Positions 34,290-43,011 of a stretch of 46,010 bases of DNA are shown one piece after another. This stretch comes from Shewanella sp. Isolate13 (GTDB lineage Bacteria; Pseudomonadota; Gammaproteobacteria; Enterobacterales; Shewanellaceae), in NCBI RefSeq assembly GCF_022398325.1, contig NZ_JAKEVD010000029.1, positions 16,208 through 62,217 on the forward strand. The letters run 5' to 3'. How positions within the stretch are numbered: position 1 is the stretch's first letter; the number at the start of each line of letters is the position of its first letter. Under the pieces are notes generated by a model that worked only from the letters and a program-made list of their open reading frames with translations, did no database searches and was not told where the DNA came from. The translations under genes and the position numbers were made by a program.

Positions 34290-34393
34290 GGAGAGATTTT
34301 TGATGAATATTAACGATAAATGAGACTGTGCGAACCACTTTAATTCAGTGGTCCGCACACAAATTTGCCTAATTATTTGAAGGCGTATTTTTT
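34290..34393 (+). other. Possible iron-regulated mini-transcript with 6-codon ORF and hairpins
   Basis: Directly after the Fur-like box come GGAGAG and an ATG (34303) opening a reading frame of only six codons, MNINDK. A hairpin follows at 34327-34359: TGTGCG, one mismatch, ACCACT, paired with AGTGGT and CGCACA. Then a short GCCT/AGGC stem (34367-34384) is followed by a run of T at 34388-34393. This could be a small RNA or tiny-peptide unit, or the remnant of a lost Fur-regulated gene. GGGGTCAGACC just upstream (34221-34231) resembles sequence seen near REP elements. No protein-coding gene is supported. Confidence 0.3.
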
Positions 34394-34432
34394 ATTATCA
34401 ACCTGACTGTTTGCCTATTAACTCACCACCCT

Positions 34433-35284
34433 TTAATTAACGACACCGAGTATTGTCATTAATGACAGCACAGTGATCAGCAAGATGAAGTTGCGTTTAC
34501 TCAGTTGCAGTAGTGCAATAGTCGATTGCAAACAGATAGGTGCAGAAGAAGCTTCCGGCAAGGTTTCTGCTGCGACTGCAACATGGGTAATGATATTTCT
34601 AGCCGAGCGATTGGGCTTAGTCGCATTTTGCAGCCAAACCGCAATAGCTTGTCTAAAGTGGCCACTCAAAACATAACCAAATGAGAAGATTCGACTTGGC
34701 AACCAATCTAATACGAATAGTAGATTATCCACCAAGGGCAATGGCTTCTCACGAAGATGGCTCTGCTCACTATAAAAACGCACGCTACAATAAAGCACAG
34801 CCCCAACAGGGCCTAGCACTATGAGGTATAAGGCAATAGCACCATAGTAACGGTAGTTAATCCAAGCAACGCTTTGACCAACTACCTCACCTAAATCCTT
34901 CTCATCCACCGACTTTAGACTCTGGCTAGGATCCAGTGCTTTGGCGTAGTGAAAACAAGCTTGTGAATCGCCTCGACAAGCGGCTTGAATATAGCGCTTA
35001 AACGCCTGCCTCTGGGGGTTATGACTGAAGCACAAAACAGCAATGGCTACCCAAAGTGCAACGCTTACCGCCCCCCAAAGTAAACCTGAAACCAACCAAG
35101 ATAAAATATAAACCACAACACTAGGCAGGATGATCGCCACTATCATCGAACCCAAGGTGGGCTCACGCTCATCGTTTATTAATGTTTTATGGTACTTAGC
35201 TAATAACGCATCAAACTGCCACGCATCTGGCAACAGCCTTAACCGCTCGACCAAAATGGCGACTAACAACGCAAACAAAGCCAT
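34433..35284 (-). CDS. ampE: Inner-membrane regulatory protein AmpE
   Basis: A 283-residue multi-pass membrane protein of the AmpE family, encoded with AmpD as in enterobacteria. I prefer the ATG at 35284 (MALFALLVAILVERLRLLPDAWQ) over an upstream GTG because E. coli AmpE starts at this point and AAAGGTGG stands in front. Membrane segments are visible at the N-terminus, about 50-95, 150-175, and at the extreme C-terminus (LLITVLSLMTILGVV). Family-type blocks are WINYRYYGAIALYLIVLGPVGA and VLDWLPSRIFSFGYVLSGHF. In E. coli it is needed for normal beta-lactamase signalling; the biochemical role is still unclear. It follows ampD by 64 bases. Confidence 0.9.
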   Translation of the reverse strand: MALFALLVAILVERLRLLPDAWQFDALLAKYHKTLINDEREPTLGSMIVAIILPSVVVYILSWLVSGLLWGAVSVALWVAIAVLCFSHNPQRQAFKRYIQAACRGDSQACFHYAKALDPSQSLKSVDEKDLGEVVGQSVAWINYRYYGAIALYLIVLGPVGAVLYCSVRFYSEQSHLREKPLPLVDNLLFVLDWLPSRIFSFGYVLSGHFRQAIAVWLQNATKPNRSARNIITHVAVAAETLPEASSAPICLQSTIALLQLSKRNFILLITVLSLMTILGVVN

Positions 35285-35348
35285 ATTTTCCACCTTTCCT
35301 ATTTAGCTGCAGCACAAGCCCAAGCCGCATCTCCCATTGGCACCCTAT

Positions 35349-35891
35349 CTAGAATGCCGCCTTATATCGCAGCCAATCAAAGCTACTACCGGGATCCGTT
35401 TTTCTCCCAGGCGCTATATCACTGTGTCCTGTTACCCTATTCTTATTAAGTGCAGGGTAATGTTTAAATAAGCTATGAGTTAGCTCAATTAAGCATTGAT
35501 ACTGCTCATCTGAATAAGCAACATCGTCTGTTCCTTCAAGCTCAATGCCTATGGCGAAGTCATTACAGTTTTGCCGACCGTCAAACTCGGACACTCCAGC
35601 ATGCCAAGCGCGATCATCACAAGAAACATACTGCACTAACTCACCATCTCGCCGTATAAGAAAGTGGGCTGAGACCTCTAACCCCTTCAGCTCTTTAAAA
35701 CTTGCATCGGCGTCTATGTCTAAACAGCCTTGAAATAACTGGTCGATATAGGGCTCACCAAAACACCCCGCTGGCAGACTGATATTGTGGATCACCAACA
35801 GGCTCACTTCATTGAGCGGTCTTAGATTAAAATGGGGTGACGGGCAAAATCGAGCCTGAATCACCCAGCCATCTAGTAAAGTAAGCGACAA
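35349..35891 (-). CDS. ampD: 1,6-anhydro-N-acetylmuramyl-L-alanine amidase AmpD
   Basis: AmpD is a cytosolic zinc amidase that cleaves the peptide from anhydromuramyl-peptides during peptidoglycan recycling; loss of AmpD induces AmpC beta-lactamase in many species. The 180-residue protein has the zinc ligands His35 (VIHNISLP), His156 and Asp166 (GHSDIAPGRKTDPG), and Glu117 (IGIELEG) in the expected catalytic position. There is no signal peptide, agreeing with cytosolic AmpD and not with the secreted Ami-type homologues. It is the first gene of an ampD-ampE pair. Confidence 0.95.
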   Translation of the reverse strand: MSLTLLDGWVIQARFCPSPHFNLRPLNEVSLLVIHNISLPAGCFGEPYIDQLFQGCLDIDADASFKELKGLEVSAHFLIRRDGELVQYVSCDDRAWHAGVSEFDGRQNCNDFAIGIELEGTDDVAYSDEQYQCLIELTHSLFKHYPALNKNRVTGHSDIAPGRKTDPGSSFDWLRYKAAF

Positions 35892-36030
35892 AAGCGAGAT
35901 CCCAAAGCTAATATATTAAACGCACTTTAGCAGTTTTAACCCTATGAATATAGCCACTCTTTTGAGTTTTATCATCCTAAAAAAGCGAACAATTCAAGAG
36001 TATAAACCGCAATAATGCTAGCCTCTTTCC

Positions 36031-36313
36031 TAATACCAATCAGTAAAAACATTTGGTCCCTCAGCGAGAATTTAGCGGCTCAGAGGCAAGCAATGAGTGA
36101 AGAGCATAGTAATTTACAGTTAAGCTCACTCTAGTTTAAAAAGAGTCACAACATCAGAACCGCTAAAACTTGCCATTCAGGAGCGTTTTTAACTGCCTAC
36201 TTATGCGTTGAATAGCTTTTATAAGGGAATAACCATTATTACAGCTATTCGCCTTGAAACAGTTTGTCAAAAAACGCTCTGAGTAGATCAAACTCTTATA
36301 CTGATTGGTATAA
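36031..36313. mobile_element. MITE-like element with TACCAATCAGTA inverted ends
   Basis: A 283-base non-coding element bounded by perfect 12-base inverted repeats, TACCAATCAGTA (36034-36045) and TACTGATTGGTA (36299-36310), extended by TA-rich ends. Inside, GAGCGTTTTT near 36180 pairs with AAAAACGCTC near 36275, enclosing AACTG/CAGTT and GAATAGC/GCTATTC, so the right half folds as one long hairpin. TAGCGG (36073) and CCGCTA (36160) pair in the left half. No transposase gene is present. It fits a miniature inverted-repeat transposable element, inserted about 80 bases upstream of nadC. A short minus-strand reading frame across its right end is a by-product. Confidence 0.8.
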
Positions 36314-36393
36314 CCCTTTATGTTAAGATAAAAACCATTATTAAAGCGTGCCTCATATATTCCTGTATAAGCCAGTAAGAAAGGACAGCTCAC

Positions 36394-37278
36394 ATGCTTG
36401 AAAATGACATTCGACTCTCAGTCAAATCTGCTCTTGACGAAGATTTAGGTCATCAAGATGCCAATTCGGACTTCTCCTCTAGACCACGATCCGATGCCGA
36501 CATTACCGCACAACTGATCCCAGCAGAAAAACTCGCTCAAGCCACACTTATCACCCGTGAAGAGGGCGTTTTTTGCGGAAAGGCCTGGGCCGAACAGGTT
36601 TTTAATCAATTAGGTGGCGAAGTCGCCCTACATTGGCATGTTGATGATGGTGACTTAGTGCTGCCCAACCAACTCCTTTGCGAGCTAGAGGGTCCCGCTA
36701 GAGCCATCCTCACCGGTGAGCGAACAGCGATGAACTTCATCCAAACCTTATCGGGTGTCGCCACGTTAACTAAACACTACGTAGATCGTTTATCTGGCAC
36801 TCACACTCGCCTGCTTGATACCCGTAAAACCATCCCGGGTCTGCGTACGGCGCAAAAATATGCAGTGACGTGCGGCGGTGGGCAAAATCATCGTATAGGG
36901 CTCTTTGATGCGTTTTTAATTAAAGAAAACCACATCATGGCCTGTGGCGGTATCGCCAAGGCCATTCAAACAGCAAGAGAACTACATGCTGACAAACTGG
37001 TCGAAGTTGAAGTGGAGAGCATTGACGAATTAAAACAAGCCCTCGATGCCCAGTCTGATATCGTCATGCTAGATAACTTCGACATCACCATGATGCTTGA
37101 AGCGGTCGAACTGAATAATAGTTACAAAGACAGAGGGCTTGGCGTAAAGCTTGAAGTATCCGGTGATGTAACCCTTGAGACCATAGGCAACTTCGCCAAA
37201 ACGGGCGTCGACTATATCTCAGTAGGCGCATTGACCAAGCATGTGCGCGCACTGGATCTATCGTTAAGGCTTAAGTAA
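36394..37278 (+). CDS. nadC: Nicotinate-nucleotide pyrophosphorylase (quinolinate phosphoribosyltransferase)
   Basis: NadC makes nicotinate mononucleotide from quinolinate and PRPP in de novo NAD synthesis. The 294-residue protein has the normal length. Landmarks are the N-terminal EDLGHQDANSD, the barrel signature RLLDTRKTIPGLRTAQKYAVTCGGGQNHRIGL with the catalytic arginines and lysine, LIKENHI, VEVEVES, MLDNFD and the closing SGDVTLETIGNFAKTGVDYISVGALTKHV. GAAAGGACAG precedes the ATG. It is the first plus-strand gene after ampD, ends at its own terminator, and has the MITE-like element in its upstream region. Confidence 0.98.
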   Translation: MLENDIRLSVKSALDEDLGHQDANSDFSSRPRSDADITAQLIPAEKLAQATLITREEGVFCGKAWAEQVFNQLGGEVALHWHVDDGDLVLPNQLLCELEGPARAILTGERTAMNFIQTLSGVATLTKHYVDRLSGTHTRLLDTRKTIPGLRTAQKYAVTCGGGQNHRIGLFDAFLIKENHIMACGGIAKAIQTARELHADKLVEVEVESIDELKQALDAQSDIVMLDNFDITMMLEAVELNNSYKDRGLGVKLEVSGDVTLETIGNFAKTGVDYISVGALTKHVRALDLSLRLK

Positions 37279-37320
37279 CCCTTCAGCCACATTCAAGACA
37301 AGATGAGATAATCATCAACA

Positions 37321-37352
37321 AAAAGCCTAAGCTAAACGCTTGGGCTTTTTTT
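37321..37352 (+). terminator. Terminator of nadC
   Basis: AAAAGCCTAAGC pairs with GCTTGGGCTTTT around a 5-base loop (one G-U), followed by more T. It lies 42 bases after the nadC stop. Confidence 0.88.
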
Positions 37353-38345
37353 AGTTAAAGAAACGCATTTAAAAGTCGCGCCTAAAATTGCCAACAAATA
37401 CCCCGCTCATCAAATAAACTTTACCGTCCACTCTCAAATTAACCTGCCAGATAACGTTATTATCGAAATGAATAGAAATGCGTTTAAAACGCTTTTACTC
37501 TCTATATTTAATCAAGATAAGAAAGAAATGTTAAACTAACGCAATGACCAAATAGGTATATTTTTCTAATCACACGCGCCCAACTAATAAAATAAAAACA
37601 AAGCTTAAGTTTATTTAGCGTCACGACCCAATCGCCAAAATTTAACATTTAAGTCAATCCTGCAGCCCTTGATCAGGCTTCACAAACAAGTTACTCGGCT
37701 TTGAGTTTCCCATTAGCATTAACCTTTATTGTTCCTCTCCTAGCCTAAATGCAAATAAGCGGCGCATAGCAGCTTGCAGCATCAGTATATCCATAGAGTA
37801 TTTAGGGGCATTAGGTTTTATATTAGCTTTTATAAAAAGCTCATGAATCGATCATCAAAAAAATGACACCTTAACCATAAGTGCCAATATTTTAAACACA
37901 GTCAAACAACCGCTATAACCAAAGCGACCGCAATTACTTATTTTTAGAAAAATTAGCACTTAAAAAGCTACTTTATGGCAATTCACTATTCCATTTTTAT
38001 TAACTTTGTACTAACTTGCACTTAGGCGAGATTGCCGGCTTGGTTAACTCGTTATTGATATAACTACAGCTTTGGCTTAACGAAAATGAAACAGATCATT
38101 TATTAACCAGAACTGAGTAAGCTTCAGTTAAAAAAAAGTAATACAAATTTGTTAATACTGAATTTTTCTGAAGATGAAACACGTTAACAATAACGGCGGG
38201 TGACCTTTAAATTTAACTTTTTATATTTAAGATAGACACGGATACCTAAAGTCGCACTATGCGTCACTAAGTAGCTAAACGAGATACTCTCAGGCAATAG
38301 CCAGTATCAGCCTTAGTTGTGACCATTAGTATAAGGAGTCGCGAC
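37353..38345. other. Long AT-rich gap before pilA
   Basis: About 1 kb without a supportable gene. It is visibly richer in A and T than its surroundings, with short inverted repeats such as AACTGAGTAAGCTTCAGTT (38110-38128). I searched for the GG-N10-GC spacing of a sigma-54 promoter, as found before pilA in Pseudomonas, and saw no good match. It probably holds the pilA promoter and leader, and may be a remnant of lost genes. Confidence 0.5.
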
Positions 38346-38396
38346 ATGCTAGCGCAGGAGCATCGAGCAGGGTTGAAGCACTATTCACTGATGTAA
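38346..38396 (+). CDS. Possible 16-residue leader peptide upstream of pilA
   Basis: A perfect Shine-Dalgarno AAGGAG (38333-38338) stands 7 bases before an ATG opening the frame MLAQEHRAGLKHYSLM, ended by TAA at 38394-38396. pilA begins 86 bases later. The ribosome binding site is at least as good as that of pilA itself. It may be a regulatory leader peptide or the decayed start of another gene. Coding status is unproven. Confidence 0.3.
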   Translation: MLAQEHRAGLKHYSLM

Positions 38397-38482
38397 ACAG
38401 TGATATACACAGTACGAATAGCGATTTGAATAGCAACAGTCTGCGTTCAAACGTGATTCAAAGCTTTCTAATGGAGATAGAC

Positions 38483-38917
38483 ATGAAAAGCATGATGAAA
38501 TCAAACATGAATAACGCTAAGGGCTTCACCCTAATTGAATTGATGATCGTAGTTGCGATTATCGGTATCTTGGCAGCAATCGCATTGCCTGCTTATCAAT
38601 CTTACACAGATAAAGCTCGCTATTCTGGTGTAGTTGCAGCAGGTGGAGCAGTTAAAACAGCTGTTGAAATTTGCGCACAAACAAATGGTAGTATTGATGC
38701 TACAGAGTGTGCAGCCGGCAAAGGTGGAGTACCATCTGACGTATCAGGTCTAACAAAAGGTGCATATAGTGGGATCTCATGGGATGCAACCAAAGGTGAA
38801 ATTACCGTAACTCCTATTGCTGCTGGCGGAATAGCAGTAGGTGACACATATGTTCTTACTGGCGTATATGACGCAGGTCGTGTGATTTGGACAGATAACT
38901 GCACAGACCTTTGTTAA
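38483..38917 (+). CDS. pilA: Type IV pilin
   Basis: The major pilin subunit. The prepilin has a 14-residue basic leader, MKSMMKSNMNNAKG, cut after Gly by PilD, and the mature protein starts FTLIELMIVVAIIGILAAIA, with Phe1 and Glu5 as required. The start at 38483 is chosen because TGGAG lies 8 bases upstream; later in-frame ATGs would give the shorter leaders usual for type IVa pilins. The mature protein is 130 residues, with four cysteines, two of them close to the C-terminus (DNCTDLC), giving the usual disulphide-bounded loop. It is the first gene of a pilABCD cluster and is followed by a strong terminator that would make it the most abundant product. Confidence 0.95.
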   Translation: MKSMMKSNMNNAKGFTLIELMIVVAIIGILAAIALPAYQSYTDKARYSGVVAAGGAVKTAVEICAQTNGSIDATECAAGKGGVPSDVSGLTKGAYSGISWDATKGEITVTPIAAGGIAVGDTYVLTGVYDAGRVIWTDNCTDLC

Positions 38918-38937
38918 TTGTTTCACTCTAAGCATGA

Positions 38938-38959
38938 GGGGAGGTAGCCTCCCCTTTTT
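38938..38959 (+). terminator. Terminator between pilA and pilB
   Basis: GGGGAGG and CCTCCCC form a perfect 7-base stem around TAG, followed by TTTTT. It lies 20 bases after the pilA stop and 12 bases before pilB. Confidence 0.85.
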
Positions 38960-38971
38960 ATTAAGGTTACC

Positions 38972-40681
38972 ATGCCAACAACAGGGCTTCACCTAGGCTT
39001 ATCCACCCTCTTCATTCGCAAAGGCCTACTTAGCGAAGAGCAGATCGCATCGGCTGTTGCCAGTTCCCGTAAACATAAAACTTCCCTCGTCAGCACCGTT
39101 ATCAGTAATAAGCTGATCTCAGCACGGGATATCGCCGAGCTCTGCTATGAAGAGTACGGCACCCCACTGCTCGATCTCGATGAATTCGATATCAGCTCAA
39201 TTCCCGAAGAGTTCATCAATAAGAAGCTGATCGAAAAACACAAATGCCTGCCGCTATTTAAGCGTGGCAATCGCCTCTATATCGCTACCTCTGATCCCAC
39301 GAATATTGCCGCACTGGAAGACTTTCAATTCAGCGCTGGGTTACATGCTGAAGCGATACTGGTGGAAGACGATAAACTCATTAAGGCACTGGAAACCGTG
39401 CTCGAAGAGGATATCAGCGCGCTGGATCTCGACGGTATCGATGAGGAGTCACTGGCTGGAATCGAAGTTACCGACACCGACAAGCGTGATGAAGAACAGG
39501 CTGGTGATGGTAAAGATGACGCACCGATAGTCATCTATATTAATAAGATTTTGACCGATGCCATCCGTAAGGGCGCATCGGATCTGCACTTTGAGCCCTA
39601 TGAGAAACGTTACCGCATCCGCTTTCGCATCGACGGCATCTTACATGAGGTCTCCGAGCCTCCAGTAAATTTATCAGGCCGGATCTCGGCACGCTTAAAG
39701 GTGATGTCAAAACTGGATATTGCCGAGCGCCGTATTCCACAAGATGGCCGCATTAAGATGCGCCTATCTCGCACTAAGTCTATCGATTTTCGTGTTAGCA
39801 CCCTGCCCACCATCTGGGGCGAAAAGATAGTAATGCGTATCTTGGACTCCTCTTCCGCCCAGCTTGGCATCGAGAAGCTCGGCTATGAAGATGACCAGCG
39901 GTTGATGTATGAAGAGATGCTCGCCAAGCCTCAAGGGATGATTCTAGTTACAGGGCCTACTGGCTCGGGTAAAACGGTATCACTTTATACCGGCCTCAAT
40001 ATTCTCAACACCCAAGAGCGCAATATCTCCACCGCCGAAGATCCGGTGGAAATTAACCTCGAAGGGGTGAACCAAGTTCATATTAACCTAAAGGCAGGTT
40101 TAACCTTCGCCTCTGCGCTGCGCTCATTCCTACGTCAAGACCCCGATGTGGTCATGGTGGGTGAAATTCGAGACTTAGAGACCGCAGAGATCGCCATCAA
40201 GGCGGCGCAAACGGGTCACTTAGTACTATCCACCCTACATACCAACTCGGCAGCCGAGACCCTAACCCGTTTAATCAATATGGGCGTACCCGGCTATAAC
40301 ATCGCCAGTTCGGTTAACCTGATTATTGCCCAGCGACTCTCTAGACGCCTCTGCCCAACTTGCAAAACGCCAGAAGAGATCCCTGCTGCCGAGCTACTAA
40401 AGCTTGGTTTTAATCAACAGCAGGTCGATGCAGGCATTACCGTTTTCAAACCCGTAGGTTGCGACCTCTGTTCTGGCGGCTATAAAGGCCGAGTCGGTAT
40501 CTATGAAGTGATGAAGATGTCCGATGAAATCGCCCGTACCATCATGGAAGGCGGTAACTCGTTGCAAATTCTGAAACAAGCAAAACTGCAAGGCATGCGC
40601 GACTTGCGAGAATCAGGACTGTTAAAGGTGATACAAGGCGTTACTAGCATAGCCGAAATTAATCGCGTCACTAGCTTTTAA
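38972..40681 (+). CDS. pilB: Type IV pilus assembly ATPase PilB
   Basis: PilB is the cytosolic hexameric ATPase that drives pilus extension. The 569-residue protein has an N-terminal MshEN/T2SSE-N domain (about 1-150), a linker rich in acidic residues, and the ATPase core. Walker A GPTGSGKTVS lies at about 327-336, the Asp box near 350-390 (AEDPVEINLEGVNQVHIN), Walker B in VGEIRDLETAEIA, the His box in GHLVLSTLHTNSA, and a tetracysteine zinc site in CPTC and CDLC. It starts 12 bases after the pilA terminator, is followed 50 bases later by pilC, and is presumably expressed by read-through from pilA. Confidence 0.97.
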   Translation: MPTTGLHLGLSTLFIRKGLLSEEQIASAVASSRKHKTSLVSTVISNKLISARDIAELCYEEYGTPLLDLDEFDISSIPEEFINKKLIEKHKCLPLFKRGNRLYIATSDPTNIAALEDFQFSAGLHAEAILVEDDKLIKALETVLEEDISALDLDGIDEESLAGIEVTDTDKRDEEQAGDGKDDAPIVIYINKILTDAIRKGASDLHFEPYEKRYRIRFRIDGILHEVSEPPVNLSGRISARLKVMSKLDIAERRIPQDGRIKMRLSRTKSIDFRVSTLPTIWGEKIVMRILDSSSAQLGIEKLGYEDDQRLMYEEMLAKPQGMILVTGPTGSGKTVSLYTGLNILNTQERNISTAEDPVEINLEGVNQVHINLKAGLTFASALRSFLRQDPDVVMVGEIRDLETAEIAIKAAQTGHLVLSTLHTNSAAETLTRLINMGVPGYNIASSVNLIIAQRLSRRLCPTCKTPEEIPAAELLKLGFNQQQVDAGITVFKPVGCDLCSGGYKGRVGIYEVMKMSDEIARTIMEGGNSLQILKQAKLQGMRDLRESGLLKVIQGVTSIAEINRVTSF

Positions 40682-40731
40682 CTCTTCTAAATTAATGCAC
40701 AACGGAATCTACTAAATAACAAGGACTCACT

Positions 40732-41994
40732 ATGGCCACGGCAGCAATCAAAACAAAAACGCCTCAAGCCAAGAAAAAAAAGTCGGAACCTAAGGTTGTC
40801 ACCTATCAATGGAAAGGCACAAACCGCGATGGTGGACGCACATCGGGTGAGCTGAGAGGCGTCTCTAGCGCCGAGATCCGTGCTCAGCTTAAGGCACAAG
40901 GCGTCACTCCAAAAACAGTTCGCAAAAAAGCCGCTCCGCTGTTTAAGTCAGAAAAGAAAATAAAACCCATGGATATCGCCATGGTTACCCGCCAAATTGC
41001 AACCATGCTGGCGGCTGGCGTACCTATTGTGACAACACTCGAACTCTTGGGCAAAGGACACGAGAAGCCTAAAATGCGTGAGCTGCTGGCAACCGTAGTT
41101 AACGACGTACAATCGGGTATTCCACTCTCCGATTCGCTGCGCCCTCACAGACAATATTTCGACGATCTCTATGTCGATCTTGTTGCCGCTGGTGAACACT
41201 CAGGCTCACTCGACGCGGTATTTGACCGTATCGCCACCTACCGAGAGAAAGCCGAAGCACTGAAGTCAAAGATTAAAAAGGCGATGTTTTATCCTGCTGC
41301 CGTCGTTGTCGTTGCCATATTGGTTACCTCGTTACTGCTACTTTTTGTGGTTCCCCAATTCGAAGAGATTTTTAACGGCTTCGGCGCCGAGCTTCCTGCA
41401 TTCACTCAATTAATTATCGGTATATCCCGTTGGCTGCAGGCATCTTGGTATATCTTCGTCATTGCGATTATAGTCGCCGTTTGGAGCTTCAGACGCGCCC
41501 ACCTTAACTCACAAAAGTTTAGGGATAGAGTTGATGAATTTGTACTGAAGATCCCTGCTATCGGCGATATTTTACATAAAGGTGCCATGGCACGCTTTGC
41601 GCGAACTCTGGCAACCACCTTTGCTGCTGGCGTTCCCTTAATTGACGGCCTAGAGTCTGCAGCAGGAGCCTCTGGCAACGCAGTCTATCGTAAAGCCGTT
41701 CTGAAAATCCGCACTGAAGTGATGTCGGGCATGCAGATGAATGTCGCCATGCGCACCACAGGCCTATTCCCCGATATGCTGATCCAGATGGTGATGATCG
41801 GCGAAGAGTCTGGCTCATTGGATAACATGCTCAATAAGGTGGCCAATATCTATGAAATGCAGGTCGATGATGCGGTCGATGGCTTATCTAGCCTTATCGA
41901 ACCTATTATGATGGTGGTTATCGGCACTGTGGTAGGCGGACTCATCGTCGGTATGTATCTGCCTATTTTTGAAATGGGTAATGTTGTAGGATAA
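40732..41994 (+). CDS. pilC: Type IV pilus inner-membrane platform protein PilC
   Basis: PilC is the polytopic platform that couples PilB to pilin assembly. The 420-residue protein has a basic N-terminus, then two T2SSF domains (about 80-205 and 285-405), each with the M-A-R-Q/F pattern (VTRQIATMLAAGVPIVTTLEL and FARTLATTFAAGVPLIDGLES). Membrane segments are seen at about 185-212, 235-250 and the C-terminus (MMVVIGTVVGGLIVGMYLPIF). All these are normal for the family. It is followed by a terminator-like hairpin before pilD. Confidence 0.97.
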   Translation: MATAAIKTKTPQAKKKKSEPKVVTYQWKGTNRDGGRTSGELRGVSSAEIRAQLKAQGVTPKTVRKKAAPLFKSEKKIKPMDIAMVTRQIATMLAAGVPIVTTLELLGKGHEKPKMRELLATVVNDVQSGIPLSDSLRPHRQYFDDLYVDLVAAGEHSGSLDAVFDRIATYREKAEALKSKIKKAMFYPAAVVVVAILVTSLLLLFVVPQFEEIFNGFGAELPAFTQLIIGISRWLQASWYIFVIAIIVAVWSFRRAHLNSQKFRDRVDEFVLKIPAIGDILHKGAMARFARTLATTFAAGVPLIDGLESAAGASGNAVYRKAVLKIRTEVMSGMQMNVAMRTTGLFPDMLIQMVMIGEESGSLDNMLNKVANIYEMQVDDAVDGLSSLIEPIMMVVIGTVVGGLIVGMYLPIFEMGNVVG

Positions 41995-42024
41995 TAAACC
42001 GAGAATCACCACAGTATTCACTTT

Positions 42025-42053
42025 AGCGGCCTAAACGCTCTTGGCCGCTTTTT
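42025..42053 (+). terminator. Terminator-like hairpin between pilC and pilD
   Basis: AGCGGCC and GGCCGCT form a perfect 7-base stem with an 11-base loop, followed by TTTTT. It would lower transcription into pilD and the genes beyond. Confidence 0.65.
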
Positions 42054-42070
42054 AAAATTTAAGAAAAATA

Positions 42071-42982
42071 ATGACTGAACTTATTTCTGTTTTTAGCCAG
42101 ACTCCTTGGCTGTTTATTGCATTAAGCTTTATCTTTGCCGCCGTGATTGGTAGCTTTTTGAACGTTGTGATTCACCGCATGCCGGTCATGATGAAACGCG
42201 AATGGCAGCAAGAGTGTAATCATTACCTCAGCGAGTACAAGAAAGAGGTGTTTGATAGCAACAAAAAGCAACTCGAAGCCCCTATCGATGCGTTCCCAGA
42301 GAAGTACAATATCGTTGTTCCGGGCTCGGCCTGCCCCAAGTGCAAGGCCAATATTAAGGCTATCCACAATCTCCCGATTCTAGGCTGGTTGATGCTAAAA
42401 GGTAAGTGCGCCGCATGTAGCACTAAAATCTCTGCCCGTTATCCTATCGTGGAGTTTATCACTGGCGCATTAGTCGCATTTTTAGCTTGGCACTTTGGTC
42501 CTACGTTAGAGTTTGCGCTAACCACAATCCTCACCTTCAGCCTTATCGCCTTAACCGGCATAGACCTAGATGAGATGCTACTACCCGATCAGCTCACTCT
42601 GCCTCTGTTATGGCTGGGTCTTATCATCAACTTAGGTGGCACTTTTGCAACCACATCCGATGCCTTAATTGGCGCTGCTGCAGGTTATCTGAGTTTATGG
42701 AGCGTATTTTGGCTGTTTAAACTATTAACAGGCAAAGAAGGTATGGGCTACGGCGACTTTAAGCTGTTAGCCGTTTTTGGTGCCTGGTTCGGTTGGCAAG
42801 TATTGCCCCTAATAATCTTACTATCATCTCTGGTTGGCGCCATAGTGGGTATCGCACTCATAGTGTTCAAGAAATTAAACCATGGTAACCCTATTCCTTT
42901 TGGTCCTTACATTGCAGCGGCTGGCTGGATTGCCATGATCTGGGGTGAAAGCATAACAAACTGGTACCTATCGACCTTATAA
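42071..42982 (+). CDS. pilD: Type IV prepilin peptidase / methyltransferase PilD
   Basis: PilD cleaves the leader from prepilins and type II pseudopilins and N-methylates the new N-terminus. The 303-residue polytopic protein has the cytosolic zinc site CPKC and CAAC, the methyltransferase-associated N-terminal block GSFLNVVIHRMP, and the two catalytic aspartates in GIDLDEMLLPDQLT and GMGYGDFKLLAVFG. About seven or eight membrane segments are visible. It lies after pilC and is followed 29 bases later by coaE. It should process PilA at its Gly-Phe site. Confidence 0.97.
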   Translation: MTELISVFSQTPWLFIALSFIFAAVIGSFLNVVIHRMPVMMKREWQQECNHYLSEYKKEVFDSNKKQLEAPIDAFPEKYNIVVPGSACPKCKANIKAIHNLPILGWLMLKGKCAACSTKISARYPIVEFITGALVAFLAWHFGPTLEFALTTILTFSLIALTGIDLDEMLLPDQLTLPLLWLGLIINLGGTFATTSDALIGAAAGYLSLWSVFWLFKLLTGKEGMGYGDFKLLAVFGAWFGWQVLPLIILLSSLVGAIVGIALIVFKKLNHGNPIPFGPYIAAAGWIAMIWGESITNWYLSTL

Positions 42983-43011
42983 AGGCCATACAGACAATAA
43001 AAGGAAAAACG

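Noticed and set aside
36163..36393. 76-codon minus-strand frame upstream of nadC
   Set aside because: It starts at the nadC start region and spans the right half of the MITE-like hairpin; no family features or ribosome binding site.
37353..38482. Sigma-54 promoter for pilA
   Set aside because: No GG-N10-GC arrangement resembling TGGCAC-N5-TTGC was found by eye.
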